Of a stretch of DNA of 64,000 nt, positions 24,387 through 33,518 are shown piece by piece. The stretch comes from Chloroflexota bacterium (GTDB taxonomy: Bacteria; Chloroflexota; Anaerolineae; Aggregatilineales; Phototrophicaceae). The stretch covers positions 1-64,000 of the forward strand of contig JAIUNI010000015.1 in the NCBI GenBank assembly GCA_020161935.1, given 5' to 3'. The notes below the pieces were generated by a model. It ran no database searches. It had not been told where the DNA came from and worked only from the letters and a program-made list of their open reading frames with translations. How positions within the stretch are numbered: the stretch's first letter is position 1; each line of letters starts with the position of its first letter. The position numbers were made by a program, and so were the translations under genes.

Positions 24387-25028
24387 CTATGCCAGCACTT
24401 GCGGTTTGAGCAGGACGACCTGAGCTTGCTCCGGGAATTCCGAGCCTGAAACCTTCAATACATCTGTTTCATGAACCGTGGTCACACCCATCGCCTTCAG
24501 GAATTTATCAACGGGTTCGAGGTCGAGGTTCACCCCATCCATGCCGTAATGCATGGGGACGACAAACGCGGGTTCGACCAGACCGACCACTTCGGCTGCT
24601 TGGCTGGCGTTCAAGCCATTGCCACCACCCACGGGCAGCAGCAGCACATGCACCTCGCCAAAGTTTTCGATGGCGGACTGATCCGGCACATGCGCCAGAT
24701 CGCCGAGGTGCAGCACGGTTAGGTTATCATACTCGAAACGGAAGGCAATATTCCAACGGGCGATTTGATCTTCAATCCTGTGCAGTTCCAAACCGGTCAC
24801 AAAAACATTGGCAATTTCATATTCACCGGGGCCGGTGAGAATATGCGACGCACCCTTTACCGTTTCCGTGTTGTTGTGTCCCGGCTCATCGTGGCTAATC
24901 GTCACCACGTCGGCCTTCAACTTGGGAACGGGAAGTCCGATATTTTCGGAAAAGGGATCGGTCACGACGGCGATTCGGTTACGTTCCGTAATGCGGAAGC
25001 AACTATGACCATACCATGTAATATCCAA
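24387..25028 (-). CDS. MBL-fold metal-dependent hydrolase, UlaG-like
   Basis: A 213-residue beta-lactamase-fold protein. MDITWYGHSCFRI is the UlaG-type start. The metal motif reads SHDEPGH (His46, Glu48, Gly50, His51) instead of H-x-H-x-D-H, so one His and the Asp are replaced; LHLGDLAHVPD near 110 and VVPMHYG near 163 are intact. Metal binding may be altered. Start 25028 (ATG) lies in the divergent gap before the 25265 gene. Substrate unknown. Confidence 0.8.
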   Translation of the reverse strand: MDITWYGHSCFRITERNRIAVVTDPFSENIGLPVPKLKADVVTISHDEPGHNNTETVKGASHILTGPGEYEIANVFVTGLELHRIEDQIARWNIAFRFEYDNLTVLHLGDLAHVPDQSAIENFGEVHVLLLPVGGGNGLNASQAAEVVGLVEPAFVVPMHYGMDGVNLDLEPVDKFLKAMGVTTVHETDVLKVSGSEFPEQAQVVLLKPQVLA

Positions 25029-25264
25029 GGGCGTATTACCTCACTGTTGACTGTCATCCATGTTCATCGCTTGCTGATTTATCCAACGGATGAGCAAAAA
25101 GATGATAAATCGTATGGTCTAATGATACCGAATCTGGAACATTTTCTCAAGCCGCACTCGCGAAATAGTTGACAATTTGTTCGGTTTTTTCGCTGTACGT
25201 ATCTATGATATGCTAGGCTTCGTTTGAATTACGTTGTAGCTCATCAAACAGATTTGATACGCAC

Positions 25265-26062
25265 ATGCCAACACGCGACACAACATTCGAAACGCCGTTT
25301 GAATCCCCGTGGCGCATCACCTGTATTGGCGCGGGTATAGCTGAACAGGTTAGCGGGGCGCTGCGCCTGACGCTGCCCGCCACCGATGCCGGTGCTTATC
25401 ATGACGCGCAGCTAACCGATTACGCCGCCAGCCGTGACTTCCGCTGGCAGCCGCCCGTGCGTTTAGAGGTGGTCAGCCGCTGCGTAGTGGATGGGGAAGC
25501 GCCGCGAGACTTTCCATTGGTGGGGACGGCAGGGTTCGGCTTTTGGAATCACCCGTTTATGGAAGGGCTGCGGGGTCACATTCTCCCCCAAGCCGCGTGG
25601 TTCTTCTTCTCTGCACCACCGAGCAATATGCAGTTGGCGCATGGGGTGGGCGGCGCGGGGTGGAAAGCCGCAACACTGGACGCGAAACGCTGGCCGTTCC
25701 TCGCCCTCGCGCCAACCGCGCCGCTTGGCATACCCCTGATGCGTGTTCCGTTCTTCTACCGCCACTTGTGGCCGATTGGGCAGCGGGCGCTGGGGGTTAG
25801 CGAGAAGCTGCTGGAGAGCCGCTTGCTGCTCGAACGTCACACCTACACACTTGATTGGCAGTCGGACGGTCTCCGGTTCGCGGTGGATGGCGTAACCGTT
25901 CACCAGACCCCAACGGCTCCGCGTGGTCAGTTGGGCTTCATCGCGTGGGTGGATAACCAATACGCGGTCGTCACACCGCAAGGGCATTTCGGTTCAGGCG
26001 TGGTGGCGGTTCCCCGCGCCCAATCGCTCCTACTGGAACGGGTGAGCATCAGCAGCCTTTAA
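25265..26062 (+). CDS. Concanavalin-like jelly-roll protein of unknown function
   Basis: A 265-residue protein without a signal peptide. It appears all-beta: PVRLEVVSRCVV, GTAGFGFWNHPF, AAWFFFSAPPSNMQLA, HTYTLDWQSDGLRFAVDGVTVHQT, and GQLGFIAWVDNQYAVVTPQG. The W-x-x-D-x-x-x-F-x-V-D-G pattern is common to LamG/GH16-like jelly rolls, but catalytic GH16 residues (E-x-D-x-x-E) are not seen. Function is not predictable. It stands alone, ending at a shared terminator. Confidence 0.55.
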   Translation: MPTRDTTFETPFESPWRITCIGAGIAEQVSGALRLTLPATDAGAYHDAQLTDYAASRDFRWQPPVRLEVVSRCVVDGEAPRDFPLVGTAGFGFWNHPFMEGLRGHILPQAAWFFFSAPPSNMQLAHGVGGAGWKAATLDAKRWPFLALAPTAPLGIPLMRVPFFYRHLWPIGQRALGVSEKLLESRLLLERHTYTLDWQSDGLRFAVDGVTVHQTPTAPRGQLGFIAWVDNQYAVVTPQGHFGSGVVAVPRAQSLLLERVSISSL

Positions 26063-26075
26063 AGCTATAAAAATA

Positions 26076-26110
26076 AACGCGCCTTATCTCAGCGAGGGAT
26101 AAGGCGCGTT
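26076..26110. terminator. Bidirectional terminator
   Basis: AACGCGCCTTATC pairs exactly with GATAAGGCGCGTT across a nine-base loop between convergent genes ending at 26062 and 26129. Confidence 0.8.
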
Positions 26111-26128
26111 GTGTTTGGAGCCGTCTGC

Positions 26129-27208
26129 TTAACTGCCGGGTGTGGGAGTCGCGGTGGCATCGGGAATGACGATGCCCTCAGGAATCTGGCTTGTGCCGGA
26201 GGTCGTAACCCCGCCCTGCTGCATCAAGCTGTCCGCGTCAAACAAGAAGGGGCTGTTCGACGGCAGCAGGACGAGCTGCACATTGTCGCTCAAATTTTGC
26301 ACGTACAGGTACTGAATGAGGCTGGGGTTCGCGGCTAACTGCTCGCTGACCAACCGCAGCGCTTCCGCCTGTGCTTTCGCGTTAATTTCGACCGACTGCG
26401 CCTGACCTTGGGCGCTGGCGATAGCTGCTGCCGCGCGGCCTTCAGCTTCCGTTTCGACGCGCGCGGCTTCGGTACGGGCGCGTTCAAGGTTTTGCAGCGC
26501 GATCACCTTCTGCTCAATGGCAGCGGTAAAATCGTCCGAGAAGCTAATCTCTCGCACCACCAACTCGATCAGTTGGAGGTTCGCTGCACCATAACGCCCC
26601 TCCAGCGCCACGCGAATATCGGTGCTGAGTTCGGCACGCTTCTCGCCGTAGATTTCTTCCGCCGAGAAGGTGGACACGACATCACGCACCACCGCGCGGG
26701 TGATCGGGCGCACGAAGCCGTCGATGTAGCCGTTATCCTTCCACGCACGGTAAATCTCATCGGCTTCTTCAGGAATAATGCGGTAGATGACGGTGACATC
26801 CATCTGCACCTGCTGACCGTCTTTGGTCTGTGCCTGTACCGCACTGTCGAGTGCCGTTTCGTTCTCGACCGGATTCGCCGTCATACTAAACTCTTGCTGG
26901 CGCACGTCATAAACCGCCGACACCTGCTGCATAATCGGCGCGATCACATACACACCACCCGAACGCGGCTCGTCAATCGTACCGTTCAGCACATTGGTGA
27001 CAATCGCCACCTGTGTCGGCTGCACCGAGATAATACCCTGACCGATCACGCTAAAGATGACACCGGCAATTAAACCGATAATCGCCAACGTAACCCCGCC
27101 GCGTGGCGAACGCCCCTGTGAACTGGCGGCCACTGCCAAACCCGCGCCGACGATCAAGATGACGAAACCAATTAACCCTAAGAACCCTAACAAACCACCA
27201 ATATCCAT
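26129..27208 (-). CDS. SPFH/prohibitin-family membrane protein
   Basis: A 359-residue protein with two N-terminal membrane helices (about 5-27 and 40-60). An SPFH (band 7) domain follows: VQPTQVAIVTNVLNGTIDEPRSGGVYVIAPIM, VQAQTKDGQQVQMDVTVIYRI and RAVVRDVVSTFSAEEIYGEKRAELS. A coiled coil rich in Ala/Glu (about 240-300, AARVETEAEGRAAAAIASAQG) and a Pro/Thr tail close it. Such proteins form oligomeric membrane scaffolds. Single gene. Confidence 0.88.
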   Translation of the reverse strand: MDIGGLLGFLGLIGFVILIVGAGLAVAASSQGRSPRGGVTLAIIGLIAGVIFSVIGQGIISVQPTQVAIVTNVLNGTIDEPRSGGVYVIAPIMQQVSAVYDVRQQEFSMTANPVENETALDSAVQAQTKDGQQVQMDVTVIYRIIPEEADEIYRAWKDNGYIDGFVRPITRAVVRDVVSTFSAEEIYGEKRAELSTDIRVALEGRYGAANLQLIELVVREISFSDDFTAAIEQKVIALQNLERARTEAARVETEAEGRAAAAIASAQGQAQSVEINAKAQAEALRLVSEQLAANPSLIQYLYVQNLSDNVQLVLLPSNSPFLFDADSLMQQGGVTTSGTSQIPEGIVIPDATATPTPGS

Positions 27209-27516
27209 CGCTGTCTTTCATCCTTTGTCAGACAAACTACTTAAACATGACGAGAAGGATTATGCGATAAGCGGCTAGATTTACACGCCCATATTATTGG
27301 GGGTTATCGTGAAGAGCAGGTTAAGCACATTACGGTGGGAAAAGTTAGAACTCGGTTTGAATGGATAGAATATTCTAACTTTAAGCGTATTTTAATTGAC
27401 TGAAATATTTGTTTCTTTTAATATTTCTTTTAACAGTTTACGATCTTCATGAATTTGGAGCAGTACAAGCATTAACACTCACGCGCATAGAATAATTACT
27501 GTGATAGGTTAATTTT
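27209..27516. other. AT-rich divergent gap
   Basis: It contains the promoter of the following gene (27396-27424) and an inverted pair TTAGAA/TTCTAA near 27347-27381. No gene is seen. Confidence 0.5.
27396..27424 (+). promoter_or_regulatory. Sigma-70-type promoter
   Basis: TTGACT at 27396-27401 and TAATAT at 27419-27424 with a 17-base spacer. It would give a leader of about 85 bases before the ATG at 27517. Confidence 0.55.
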
Positions 27517-27915
27517 ATGGCTTCGACCCTGCACGGGCATTCCGAACACGCCCAAACCGCGCTTTATAATTCCCGCGCGTACATCTACTACAGCCGCTAT
27601 CCGGTCGTCAAACCCAAATCGACCGGCCTTGAAATGCGGTTAGCCCTCCGCACGCTCTGGAACTACACCCGCCTTATCATCGTCACTGTCATGGTGATGA
27701 CGCTCGGCGCGGCGTTCCCTATTCTGACGGCAAACGAGTTCTTCTTCAAACCGCTGTTCAGCAGTGGTGTTGTCGGGGGGCGGCCCTATTTTGCATTGGA
27801 TTTAATCACGGCTAGTTTTATGGTCGTCTTAGGACTTATCGTGCCGCTGCTTACACTGTTTTTCTTGGTGAAGATCATGCGGAATCCGAACGTCCGGCGC
27901 GACGTATTCAATTAA
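27517..27915 (+). CDS. Two-helix membrane protein of unknown function
   Basis: A 132-residue protein with two membrane segments, LIIVTVMVMTLGAAFPIL (about 53-70) and a second near 95-118 (ITASFMVVLGLIVPLLTLFFLV), between short soluble ends. No family recognised. Its stop overlaps by four bases the convergent ABC ATPase gene's end. Confidence 0.6.
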   Translation: MASTLHGHSEHAQTALYNSRAYIYYSRYPVVKPKSTGLEMRLALRTLWNYTRLIIVTVMVMTLGAAFPILTANEFFFKPLFSSGVVGGRPYFALDLITASFMVVLGLIVPLLTLFFLVKIMRNPNVRRDVFN

Positions 27916-28949
27916 CCGGCAGGCTGCTTTTTAACCGCCGCGATCAGATCATACAACGACGCGCAGTTTTGCGCCGTGCCATCCACAGTGACCTCCCAAC
28001 GCGCCGCGCCGTCCACTTGCCGGATGACTACCCGCACGGCTGCGCTGCCTTCCCCACGGTGGACGCAAAAGCCTTCGCGCTCCAGCGCCCGCTGCGTCCA
28101 CAGCGCGGGTAAGCCCTCGCCGACCACATCCACCACACCCGCCGCGTCCACGCTGCTGCGGAACGCGCCCGTGTAGGCATCAAACGCCACCCCTTCGGAT
28201 TGGAACGCTGCCTCAAACGCGCCGCTGAGTACCAAGTCCTCCGGTGCGCCCACCCGCAGCTTGCCACCCTTCGGCAGCAGCCAGATGCGGTCGGCATTCC
28301 GCAGCGCGAGGTCGAGGTCATGCGTTGAGAGCAAGATCGCCCTTCCGCTTTCGCGTGCCAGCCGCCGCAGCATCGTCATCAGTTCGGCACGGCGCGGCAT
28401 ATCGAGGTAAGCGGTCGGTTCATCCAGCAGCATAACCGCTGGTTCCTGCGCCAGCGCCCGCGCGATCATGATCTTCTGCCGTTCGCCGTCACTCAATTCG
28501 CTGACGCTGCGTCCCGCCAAGTCTGCCGCACCGACCGCCGTGATCGCCTGTTCGACCACCGCCTCATCTTCCGGCCTCAGGTCGCCCAGCCAGCCAGTAT
28601 ACGGGTAGCGCCCTAAAGCCACCAGCGTGTAGGCTGACAGCACACCCACTTCCACCCGTTCGGTCAGCACAATGCTCAACCGTCGGGCGAGTTCGCGCGG
28701 TTGCAGCGTCGTCAGGTCATCACCACTCAGCGCGATATGACCCGCCAGCGGGGGCTGCATCCCCGCCAGCGTCCGCATGAGTGTCGATTTCCCCGCGCCG
28801 TTCGGGCCGATCAAGCAAATCAGTTCGCCCGCCAGCAGATCAACCGTGATGTCATCCACAACCACCGTCGGCGGCTTGCGTGGGGCAGCATAGCCCACCG
28901 CGAGTTGGCGGGTAGTGAGTACAGGGTAGAGGGGCAAAGGGTTACGCAT
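27912..28949 (-). CDS. Orphan ABC ATPase, FecE/BtuD-like
   Basis: A 345-residue ATP-binding subunit like those of iron-siderophore, heme or cobalamin importers. Walker A is IGPNGAGKSTLMRTL, the signature LSDGERQKIMIARAL, Walker B VMLLDEPTAYLD, and the switch His lies in LSTHDLDLA. A C-terminal extension of about 100 residues (after 245) is not part of the standard ATPase. ATG 28949 is preferred over a TTG 39 bases upstream. No permease or binding protein gene is adjacent, so the transporter partners are elsewhere. Confidence 0.85.
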   Translation of the reverse strand: MRNPLPLYPVLTTRQLAVGYAAPRKPPTVVVDDITVDLLAGELICLIGPNGAGKSTLMRTLAGMQPPLAGHIALSGDDLTTLQPRELARRLSIVLTERVEVGVLSAYTLVALGRYPYTGWLGDLRPEDEAVVEQAITAVGAADLAGRSVSELSDGERQKIMIARALAQEPAVMLLDEPTAYLDMPRRAELMTMLRRLARESGRAILLSTHDLDLALRNADRIWLLPKGGKLRVGAPEDLVLSGAFEAAFQSEGVAFDAYTGAFRSSVDAAGVVDVVGEGLPALWTQRALEREGFCVHRGEGSAAVRVVIRQVDGAARWEVTVDGTAQNCASLYDLIAAVKKQPAG

Positions 28950-29075
28950 CAGCTTTAAATCATCCTCATCGCGGCTGGCGCGATACAATGGGCAAAAGGC
29001 GTGTCGTCCGGTAAAGTCAGTTTGATTATGGTCAAATCGGTGTCATTTAGCCAGTGTTCAGGAGTGCCAATCCCC

Positions 29076-29765
29076 ATGACTCGCTTGCTCGCCCGTGTCA
29101 TGCTGCTCCTGTGCGGCCTCACCAGCGCCGGTGTTTTGGTCGCCCAAGCCCAACCGGCGGATAACCGTGCCGTGCTGCCGCTGCTGGTGGATGCAGCCTG
29201 CACCGCGCCGTGCTTCTTGGGCATTCGTCCCGGCATCACACTGGCGGATGAGGCGATTGCCTTACTCGAAGGGCATGATTGGGTGCAAAACATCGAAATC
29301 CGCTACAGCGACTTTCGCCAGCACGCCAATACCTTCTGGGGTTACGTTTATTGGGAGTGGAAGCCGCAGTCGCCGCTGTGGGAGGCGACACCCGCCTACC
29401 AGTTGGCACGGCACACCGCCTTTTTACGTATCCGTGATGGGCTGGTGAGCGAAATCGCCTTCTCGACCACCTTGCCCTTAGGCGATGTAGTCTTGGGCTT
29501 GGGTGAAGCGGGGCAGTATCTCCTCGCCGCACCCAACCGCTACGGCCCGCCGCCCTACGCCATCACCCACAACTTCTACTTTCCACAGGCGGGTTTAGTC
29601 ACCAGCAGCGTGAGTTTGTGTCCGGCCTTGAACCCCGATTGGCGGCAGGCCACCACCGTCACCCTGCGCGATGCCGCCTTTATGGACTCGTATACCAGTG
29701 TCGCCACCGCGCGGCAGATCAGCATGAGCGCCCAGCGTAGCCAGGTTCGCGCGTGGTGCCGGTAA
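29076..29765 (+). CDS. Secreted protein of unknown function
   Basis: A 229-residue protein. From ATG 29076 it has a signal peptide, TRLLARVMLLLCGLTSAGVLVAQAQPA; in-frame codons upstream to 29001 would spoil it, and CAGGAGTG lies before this start. The mature part has two Cys near the start (DAACTAPCFLGIRPG) and two near the end (LCPAL, AWCR), which could pair. The IRPGITLADEAIALLEGHDWV stretch resembles short helix-strand units in other Chloroflexota exported proteins. Function not predictable. Confidence 0.6.
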   Translation: MTRLLARVMLLLCGLTSAGVLVAQAQPADNRAVLPLLVDAACTAPCFLGIRPGITLADEAIALLEGHDWVQNIEIRYSDFRQHANTFWGYVYWEWKPQSPLWEATPAYQLARHTAFLRIRDGLVSEIAFSTTLPLGDVVLGLGEAGQYLLAAPNRYGPPPYAITHNFYFPQAGLVTSSVSLCPALNPDWRQATTVTLRDAAFMDSYTSVATARQISMSAQRSQVRAWCR

Positions 29766-29813
29766 AAATATTTAGTAGGTTTGTTTTAGTCTAGTGAAAC
29801 ATAATGTTAGAGC

Positions 29814-30074
29814 TTAGGACGCAACACGCCGGAATTCATCCATCACACCGATGTTGAGTTCAACGCGGTCGGTATGCAGCACATAATACTCGCGCCAGCG
29901 GTCACTCCGGTGAATCTGCCGATATTTATCCCAGGCATGTTTCCAGTTATCGCCAAACACTTCAATGACGTGAAGCTGATTAGCAATCCGTTTTGCGCCT
30001 TCTGTGTACGCATCAATCGCTTCAACAACGACCCAAGCATGTGGGAATTGATCACGAACTTGTTGCCAGTCCAT
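29814..30074 (-). CDS. Conserved small protein of unknown function
   Basis: An 86-residue cytosolic protein: WQQVRDQFPHAWVVVEAIDAYTEG, VIEVFGDNWKHAWDKYRQIHRS and REYYVLHTDRVELNIG. The WVVVEAIDA and VLHT-R-x-E-L strands recall a family of small proteins seen in cyanobacteria and Chloroflexi, whose role I do not know. It follows the FAD oxidoreductase direction but with its own start. Confidence 0.55.
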   Translation of the reverse strand: MDWQQVRDQFPHAWVVVEAIDAYTEGAKRIANQLHVIEVFGDNWKHAWDKYRQIHRSDRWREYYVLHTDRVELNIGVMDEFRRVAS

Positions 30075-30116
30075 ATAAGTTCTCCATCTGCCTATGCCTG
30101 TTATTGTAGCGCAGTT

Positions 30117-31418
30117 TCACTCCCCGAACGTCAGCAGGCGCTTGCGGATCTCGCGCAGCGGGGCGCGTACCAGCGCACCAATCGCGATAGCAGGGGTCGC
30201 CATCCGCACCACTTCCGGCGGAATCTGGCGCGTCATCAGTTTTCCGAACAGATCAACCGTCGTCGGGTCTTCCATTACCCAGCGCAAACCCGTCAGCGCC
30301 CAACTCGGTAACTGCTGGTTCGCGTTATAGAGGTTCGCCTTGACGTTATCCAGCGTTTGGCGGTACATGCCGTAGGTCTTGCTGCGGGTGGTTTCGTCGT
30401 ACCATTCCAGCGCCTCATCCCACGACATCTGCCCGCGCCGGTAATAACGGATTGCCCACGCCAGCGACTTGGCGGTGAACAGCGCGTTAAAAATGCCCTG
30501 CCCATCCAGCGGGTCGTGCTGGTGATACGCATCACCCACCAGCGCCCAACCTGCGCCGCCCGGTTGGCGATACATATTGCCGATCTTCCGCATCCCGTGA
30601 ACTTTGGTCACCATCGCCGCGCCTTCCAACCGCGCCGTCACCTTCGGGTTGGCTTGCAGCTTTTCGAGGTAAAACTCGGTGGTCTTTCCGGCGGGTGCTT
30701 CCAGTAAATCGGCTTGGCCTTCCATCGTCACGGCGGTCGTGCCGTCGGCGCTGTCCATCACCAGCAAACCGTAACCGTAACCACCCTCATAGGCCACGGC
30801 GCTCGGCTCGGTTGCTTCGGGGTAGGGTTTAACGTTCTTCCAGTAGGCGTACAGCAGCGAAGTCGGGTTATCGCTGTGGACATCATGCTCGGCGGCGTTG
30901 ACCTTCCGTGCCACGAGGCTGAAGCGTCCGTCCGCGCCGACCACGATACCCGCGCGAATGTGTTCCTCTGTACCGCCGTGCGCTTGCCCGACGATGCCCA
31001 CCACCTTACCCTCTTCCCACAGTAAATCCGTCACCGCGTATTCGAGCCGCGTATCCACCGAGGGATAACGGCTGGCATGATCGAGCAGGGCGGCATCGAA
31101 GCGGGCGCGGTCGATGGCATAGGCATAATCGCGACCGTTCACGTCCGGCAGCGGAATATTTAGTTGGAACTGGCTGTTGTCGGCATAGATACGGCGGATA
31201 CGCGGTGTATTGTGGGCGTATTCGCTTTCCTTCACGCCGGTTTCATCCAGCAGCTTGAGCGCGGGTGAATAAATGATGGGTGACGACGCGGCAGGCACAC
31301 TGGGGAACTCGGCTCGTTCGACGACCAGTGTGCGAACGCCCTGCTGCCCCAGCCGCGCGGCGAGGCTGGCTCCGGCGGGCCGCCCACCGACGATAATCAC
31401 ATCATAGTACTTTTCCAT
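30117..31418 (-). CDS. FAD-dependent oxidoreductase, geranylgeranyl-reductase/PHBH type
   Basis: A 433-residue flavoprotein. The dinucleotide fold starts DVIIVGGRPAGASLAARLG and the second FAD motif is GWALVGDAYHQHDPLDGQGI near 285, as in aromatic hydroxylases and geranylgeranyl reductases. A DG motif (GADGRFSLVAR, near 155) is present. ATG 31418 follows GGTGAGAG and aligns with the fold start, so the longer in-frame extension to 31478 was rejected. Possible roles include hydroxylation or reduction of an isoprenoid or aromatic substrate. Single gene. Confidence 0.85.
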   Translation of the reverse strand: MEKYYDVIIVGGRPAGASLAARLGQQGVRTLVVERAEFPSVPAASSPIIYSPALKLLDETGVKESEYAHNTPRIRRIYADNSQFQLNIPLPDVNGRDYAYAIDRARFDAALLDHASRYPSVDTRLEYAVTDLLWEEGKVVGIVGQAHGGTEEHIRAGIVVGADGRFSLVARKVNAAEHDVHSDNPTSLLYAYWKNVKPYPEATEPSAVAYEGGYGYGLLVMDSADGTTAVTMEGQADLLEAPAGKTTEFYLEKLQANPKVTARLEGAAMVTKVHGMRKIGNMYRQPGGAGWALVGDAYHQHDPLDGQGIFNALFTAKSLAWAIRYYRRGQMSWDEALEWYDETTRSKTYGMYRQTLDNVKANLYNANQQLPSWALTGLRWVMEDPTTVDLFGKLMTRQIPPEVVRMATPAIAIGALVRAPLREIRKRLLTFGE

Positions 31419-31626
31419 TGTTTGTCTCTCACCCACCTGCTTACAATACTGTCTGTGAATACTTTCACAGTAGCACAAATTTACGCCGTGTGTCTATGAC
31501 TCCTCACCGAGTTCTAAATCCACCACCCATTCTGAAACTTTTTTATGCGCTGCCCGTATAGTGAGTCATAACAGTTGAACGGTGGCATGAAGGCCCACCG
31601 CAGTCTAAGGAGACAGGAGTCCCATT

Positions 31627-32061
31627 GTGAACGAGTCGCTTATTTACGACGAAAAGCCGAAGAACGATTTTGAAGAAAAACCCAAGCGCGATCACGCTGA
31701 ATTGGCGGATCTGGGTCAGCGCTTCTTAGCGATGATAATTGATGGGTTTATCGTCGGTGTCGTCGTCAGCCTGCTTTCACGGATGGGCGCGGCGGGTTTC
31801 GCCCTCAGTTTCATTTGCTCGGTCGTTTACACATGGTACTTCCTAACGCGCTACGATGGGCAAACATTGGGTAAAAAGGTGATGCACATCCGCGTCATCC
31901 GCAAGGACGGCCAACCGATTGATGATGCCACTGCCATCGTCCGCGCCGTTGCCTACCACATTAGTTGGGTGATCGTCATCGGTATCCTGTGGGCGACATG
32001 GGATAGCCAGCATCAGGGTTGGCACGATAAGTTGGCGGGTACTGTGGTCGTCAAGGCGTAA
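31627..32061 (+). CDS. RDD family membrane protein
   Basis: A 144-residue protein with a charged N-terminus and the RDD signature spread over LGQRFLAMIIDGFIVG and the later GQTLGKKVMHIRVI. Three membrane segments are likely (about 33-50, 52-74 and 112-130). GTG 31627 follows AAGGAGACAGGAG. RDD proteins are often transporters of ions or poorly known substrates. Confidence 0.8.
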   Translation: MNESLIYDEKPKNDFEEKPKRDHAELADLGQRFLAMIIDGFIVGVVVSLLSRMGAAGFALSFICSVVYTWYFLTRYDGQTLGKKVMHIRVIRKDGQPIDDATAIVRAVAYHISWVIVIGILWATWDSQHQGWHDKLAGTVVVKA

Positions 32062-32086
32062 GCCTCCAGCCGTAAAATCGAGTGAG

Positions 32087-32112
32087 AAGGGGCGCACATG
32101 CGTCCCTTTTCT
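32087..32112 (+). terminator. Terminator after the RDD gene
   Basis: AAGGGGCGC and GCGTCCCTT form a hairpin around ACAT followed by TTTT. Confidence 0.7.
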
Positions 32113-32145
32113 GTTGGGTTTTTATCCACATAAAGGACATGATTG

Positions 32146-32538
32146 ATGAGTAAGAAACTGTTGGTCTTGGTTTTTGCCGTCGTGCTGGCTGTGGCCGCTT
32201 GCAGCCCTGCGGGGAACATCAGCAAGCGCAACCCCGGTACGCTGCGCGACTATGTGTTTAGCGTCGAACCGCGTAACAACGGCTCGTATATCATCTGGAT
32301 GCGGAACGACGATGTAGCCGCTTACTGCACCACCGACCGCACACTTGGCGAACAGGCGATTGAGGCCGTGAACAGCCGCACCGGCTTAATCGTGATGGAG
32401 TACCGCAACCGCGAAACCGGCGATAAGGAAAGCTGGGGCGTGAATCAGGGCGGCTGCGTGGTAGAAGGCAGCGGCGGCGAAAACAGCACCACGCCGATCT
32501 TCAAAATCCTTTCCATCCGTATCCTCTCCGACGAATAG
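32146..32538 (+). CDS. Small lipoprotein
   Basis: A 130-residue lipoprotein: MSKKLLVLVFAVVLAVAAC with the lipobox cysteine at position 19 (VAAC-S). The mature part is polar, with YVFSVEPRNNGSYIIWMRNDDVAAYC and GLIVMEYRNRETGDKESWGV. ATG 32146 lies seven to ten bases after AAAGGA; the preceding TTG is less likely. No family recognised. Confidence 0.7.
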   Translation: MSKKLLVLVFAVVLAVAACSPAGNISKRNPGTLRDYVFSVEPRNNGSYIIWMRNDDVAAYCTTDRTLGEQAIEAVNSRTGLIVMEYRNRETGDKESWGVNQGGCVVEGSGGENSTTPIFKILSIRILSDE

Positions 32539-32549
32539 CAGTATTGCTG

Positions 32550-32725
32550 TAGGGGCGCATGGCTGTGCATAGGCATTAAGCTAAAGGGATATTTATCGGA
32601 CGCGCTGTATCGCGCCCCTACAAAAATCCGGTTGTGTAGGGACAGCATACTTGCTGTCCGTTTTCCGAACAATTTTAACTGAATGTACATGCATGGCTGT
32701 GCGCCCCCCTATTCCTCACCAACAT
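32550..32725. repeat. Palindrome cluster of the TAGGGAC type
   Basis: It holds GTAGGGGCGCATGGCTGTGC at the left and its near-inverse TGCATGGCTGTGCGCCCC at the right. Between them are GGACGCGCTGTATCGCGCCCC and TAGGGACAGCATACTTGCTGTCC. These are the same short palindromes as in the 139-bp element but rearranged. Confidence 0.65.
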
Positions 32726-32758
32726 TGGGGCTTGCCGCTGGTATGCCCCATTTCCCAC

Positions 32759-33394
32759 CTACGAAGCCGTCACAATTGGCTGGCTGGTAATCCACGCCTG
32801 CGCCGCCTGTAAATCGGCTGAGGTCAGACGGTGGTCGGTCGGCTGCCAGTTGAGGTCAACTGCCGCGCCGCCAGCTTGTAGCACCGCCGCCAGCTTCTCC
32901 ACCGACTCCGCTGGAATCAGGTTGTCGTAGCGTCCAGCGAGCATCAACACGCTCGTTCCGGTGAGGTCAATCGACGCTTCGGGCGTGAAGGGCAGCATCG
33001 ACCGCAGCAGCACTGCGCGGGTCAGCAAACCCGGATGCAGCAGCATCAGGCTCGCCGCCACATTCGCCCCGTTCGAGTAACCCACCGCGATCAGCGACGA
33101 GGGTGCGAAGCCGTATTCCCCAGCCGCCGCCTCGATAAACGCCGCCAGCTCGTGCGTCCGCGCCACCAAATCCTCATGGTCGAATACGCCCTCCGCCAGC
33201 CGCCGGAAGAAGCGCGGGTGGCCGTTCTCCAGCACCTTCCCGCGTGGGCTGAGGAGACTTGCGTTTGGTGCGATCTGCCGCCCGATGTCCAGCAGCGCAT
33301 CCTCGTTGCCGCCCGTGCCGTGCAAAAGCAGCAGCGTCGGCGCGTTCGGCGTACCCGACGGGATATAACGGTGAATGAAATCGTTCGTAGCCAT
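32759..33394 (-). CDS. Phospholipase/carboxylesterase-type hydrolase, MhqD-like
   Basis: A 211-residue alpha/beta hydrolase. LLLLHGTGGNEDAL near 20 gives the oxyanion site, Ser107 lies in VGYSNGAN, an Asp in AGRYDNLIPAES near 155, and the His in TDHRLTSAD near 185. ATG 33394 follows AAGGAGAAGAG; the longer in-frame extension runs through a repeat palindrome and is not real. Its gene follows a MarR-type regulator on the same strand, opposite a ring-cleaving dioxygenase, the arrangement of the mhqR/mhqD/mhqO quinone-response genes. Confidence 0.82.
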   Translation of the reverse strand: MATNDFIHRYIPSGTPNAPTLLLLHGTGGNEDALLDIGRQIAPNASLLSPRGKVLENGHPRFFRRLAEGVFDHEDLVARTHELAAFIEAAAGEYGFAPSSLIAVGYSNGANVAASLMLLHPGLLTRAVLLRSMLPFTPEASIDLTGTSVLMLAGRYDNLIPAESVEKLAAVLQAGGAAVDLNWQPTDHRLTSADLQAAQAWITSQPIVTAS

Positions 33395-33439
33395 GTCTCT
33401 CTTCTCCTTGAACCTTACAGTAAATCCCTGTTCGCAACG

Positions 33440-33466
33440 ATGTAGGGACGAGATACATCTCGTCCG
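33440..33466. repeat. Short TAGGGACGAG palindrome
   Basis: TAGGGACGAGATACATCTCG with GTCC, the same form as inside R1 (219-240) and R2 (10995-11018). It lies in the gap between the regulator and hydrolase genes. Confidence 0.6.
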
Positions 33467-33518
33467 TATCCCACCACAAATACTGTCTTTTCGTAGGGGA
33501 GGGGCTAGAGGCGAGGGT

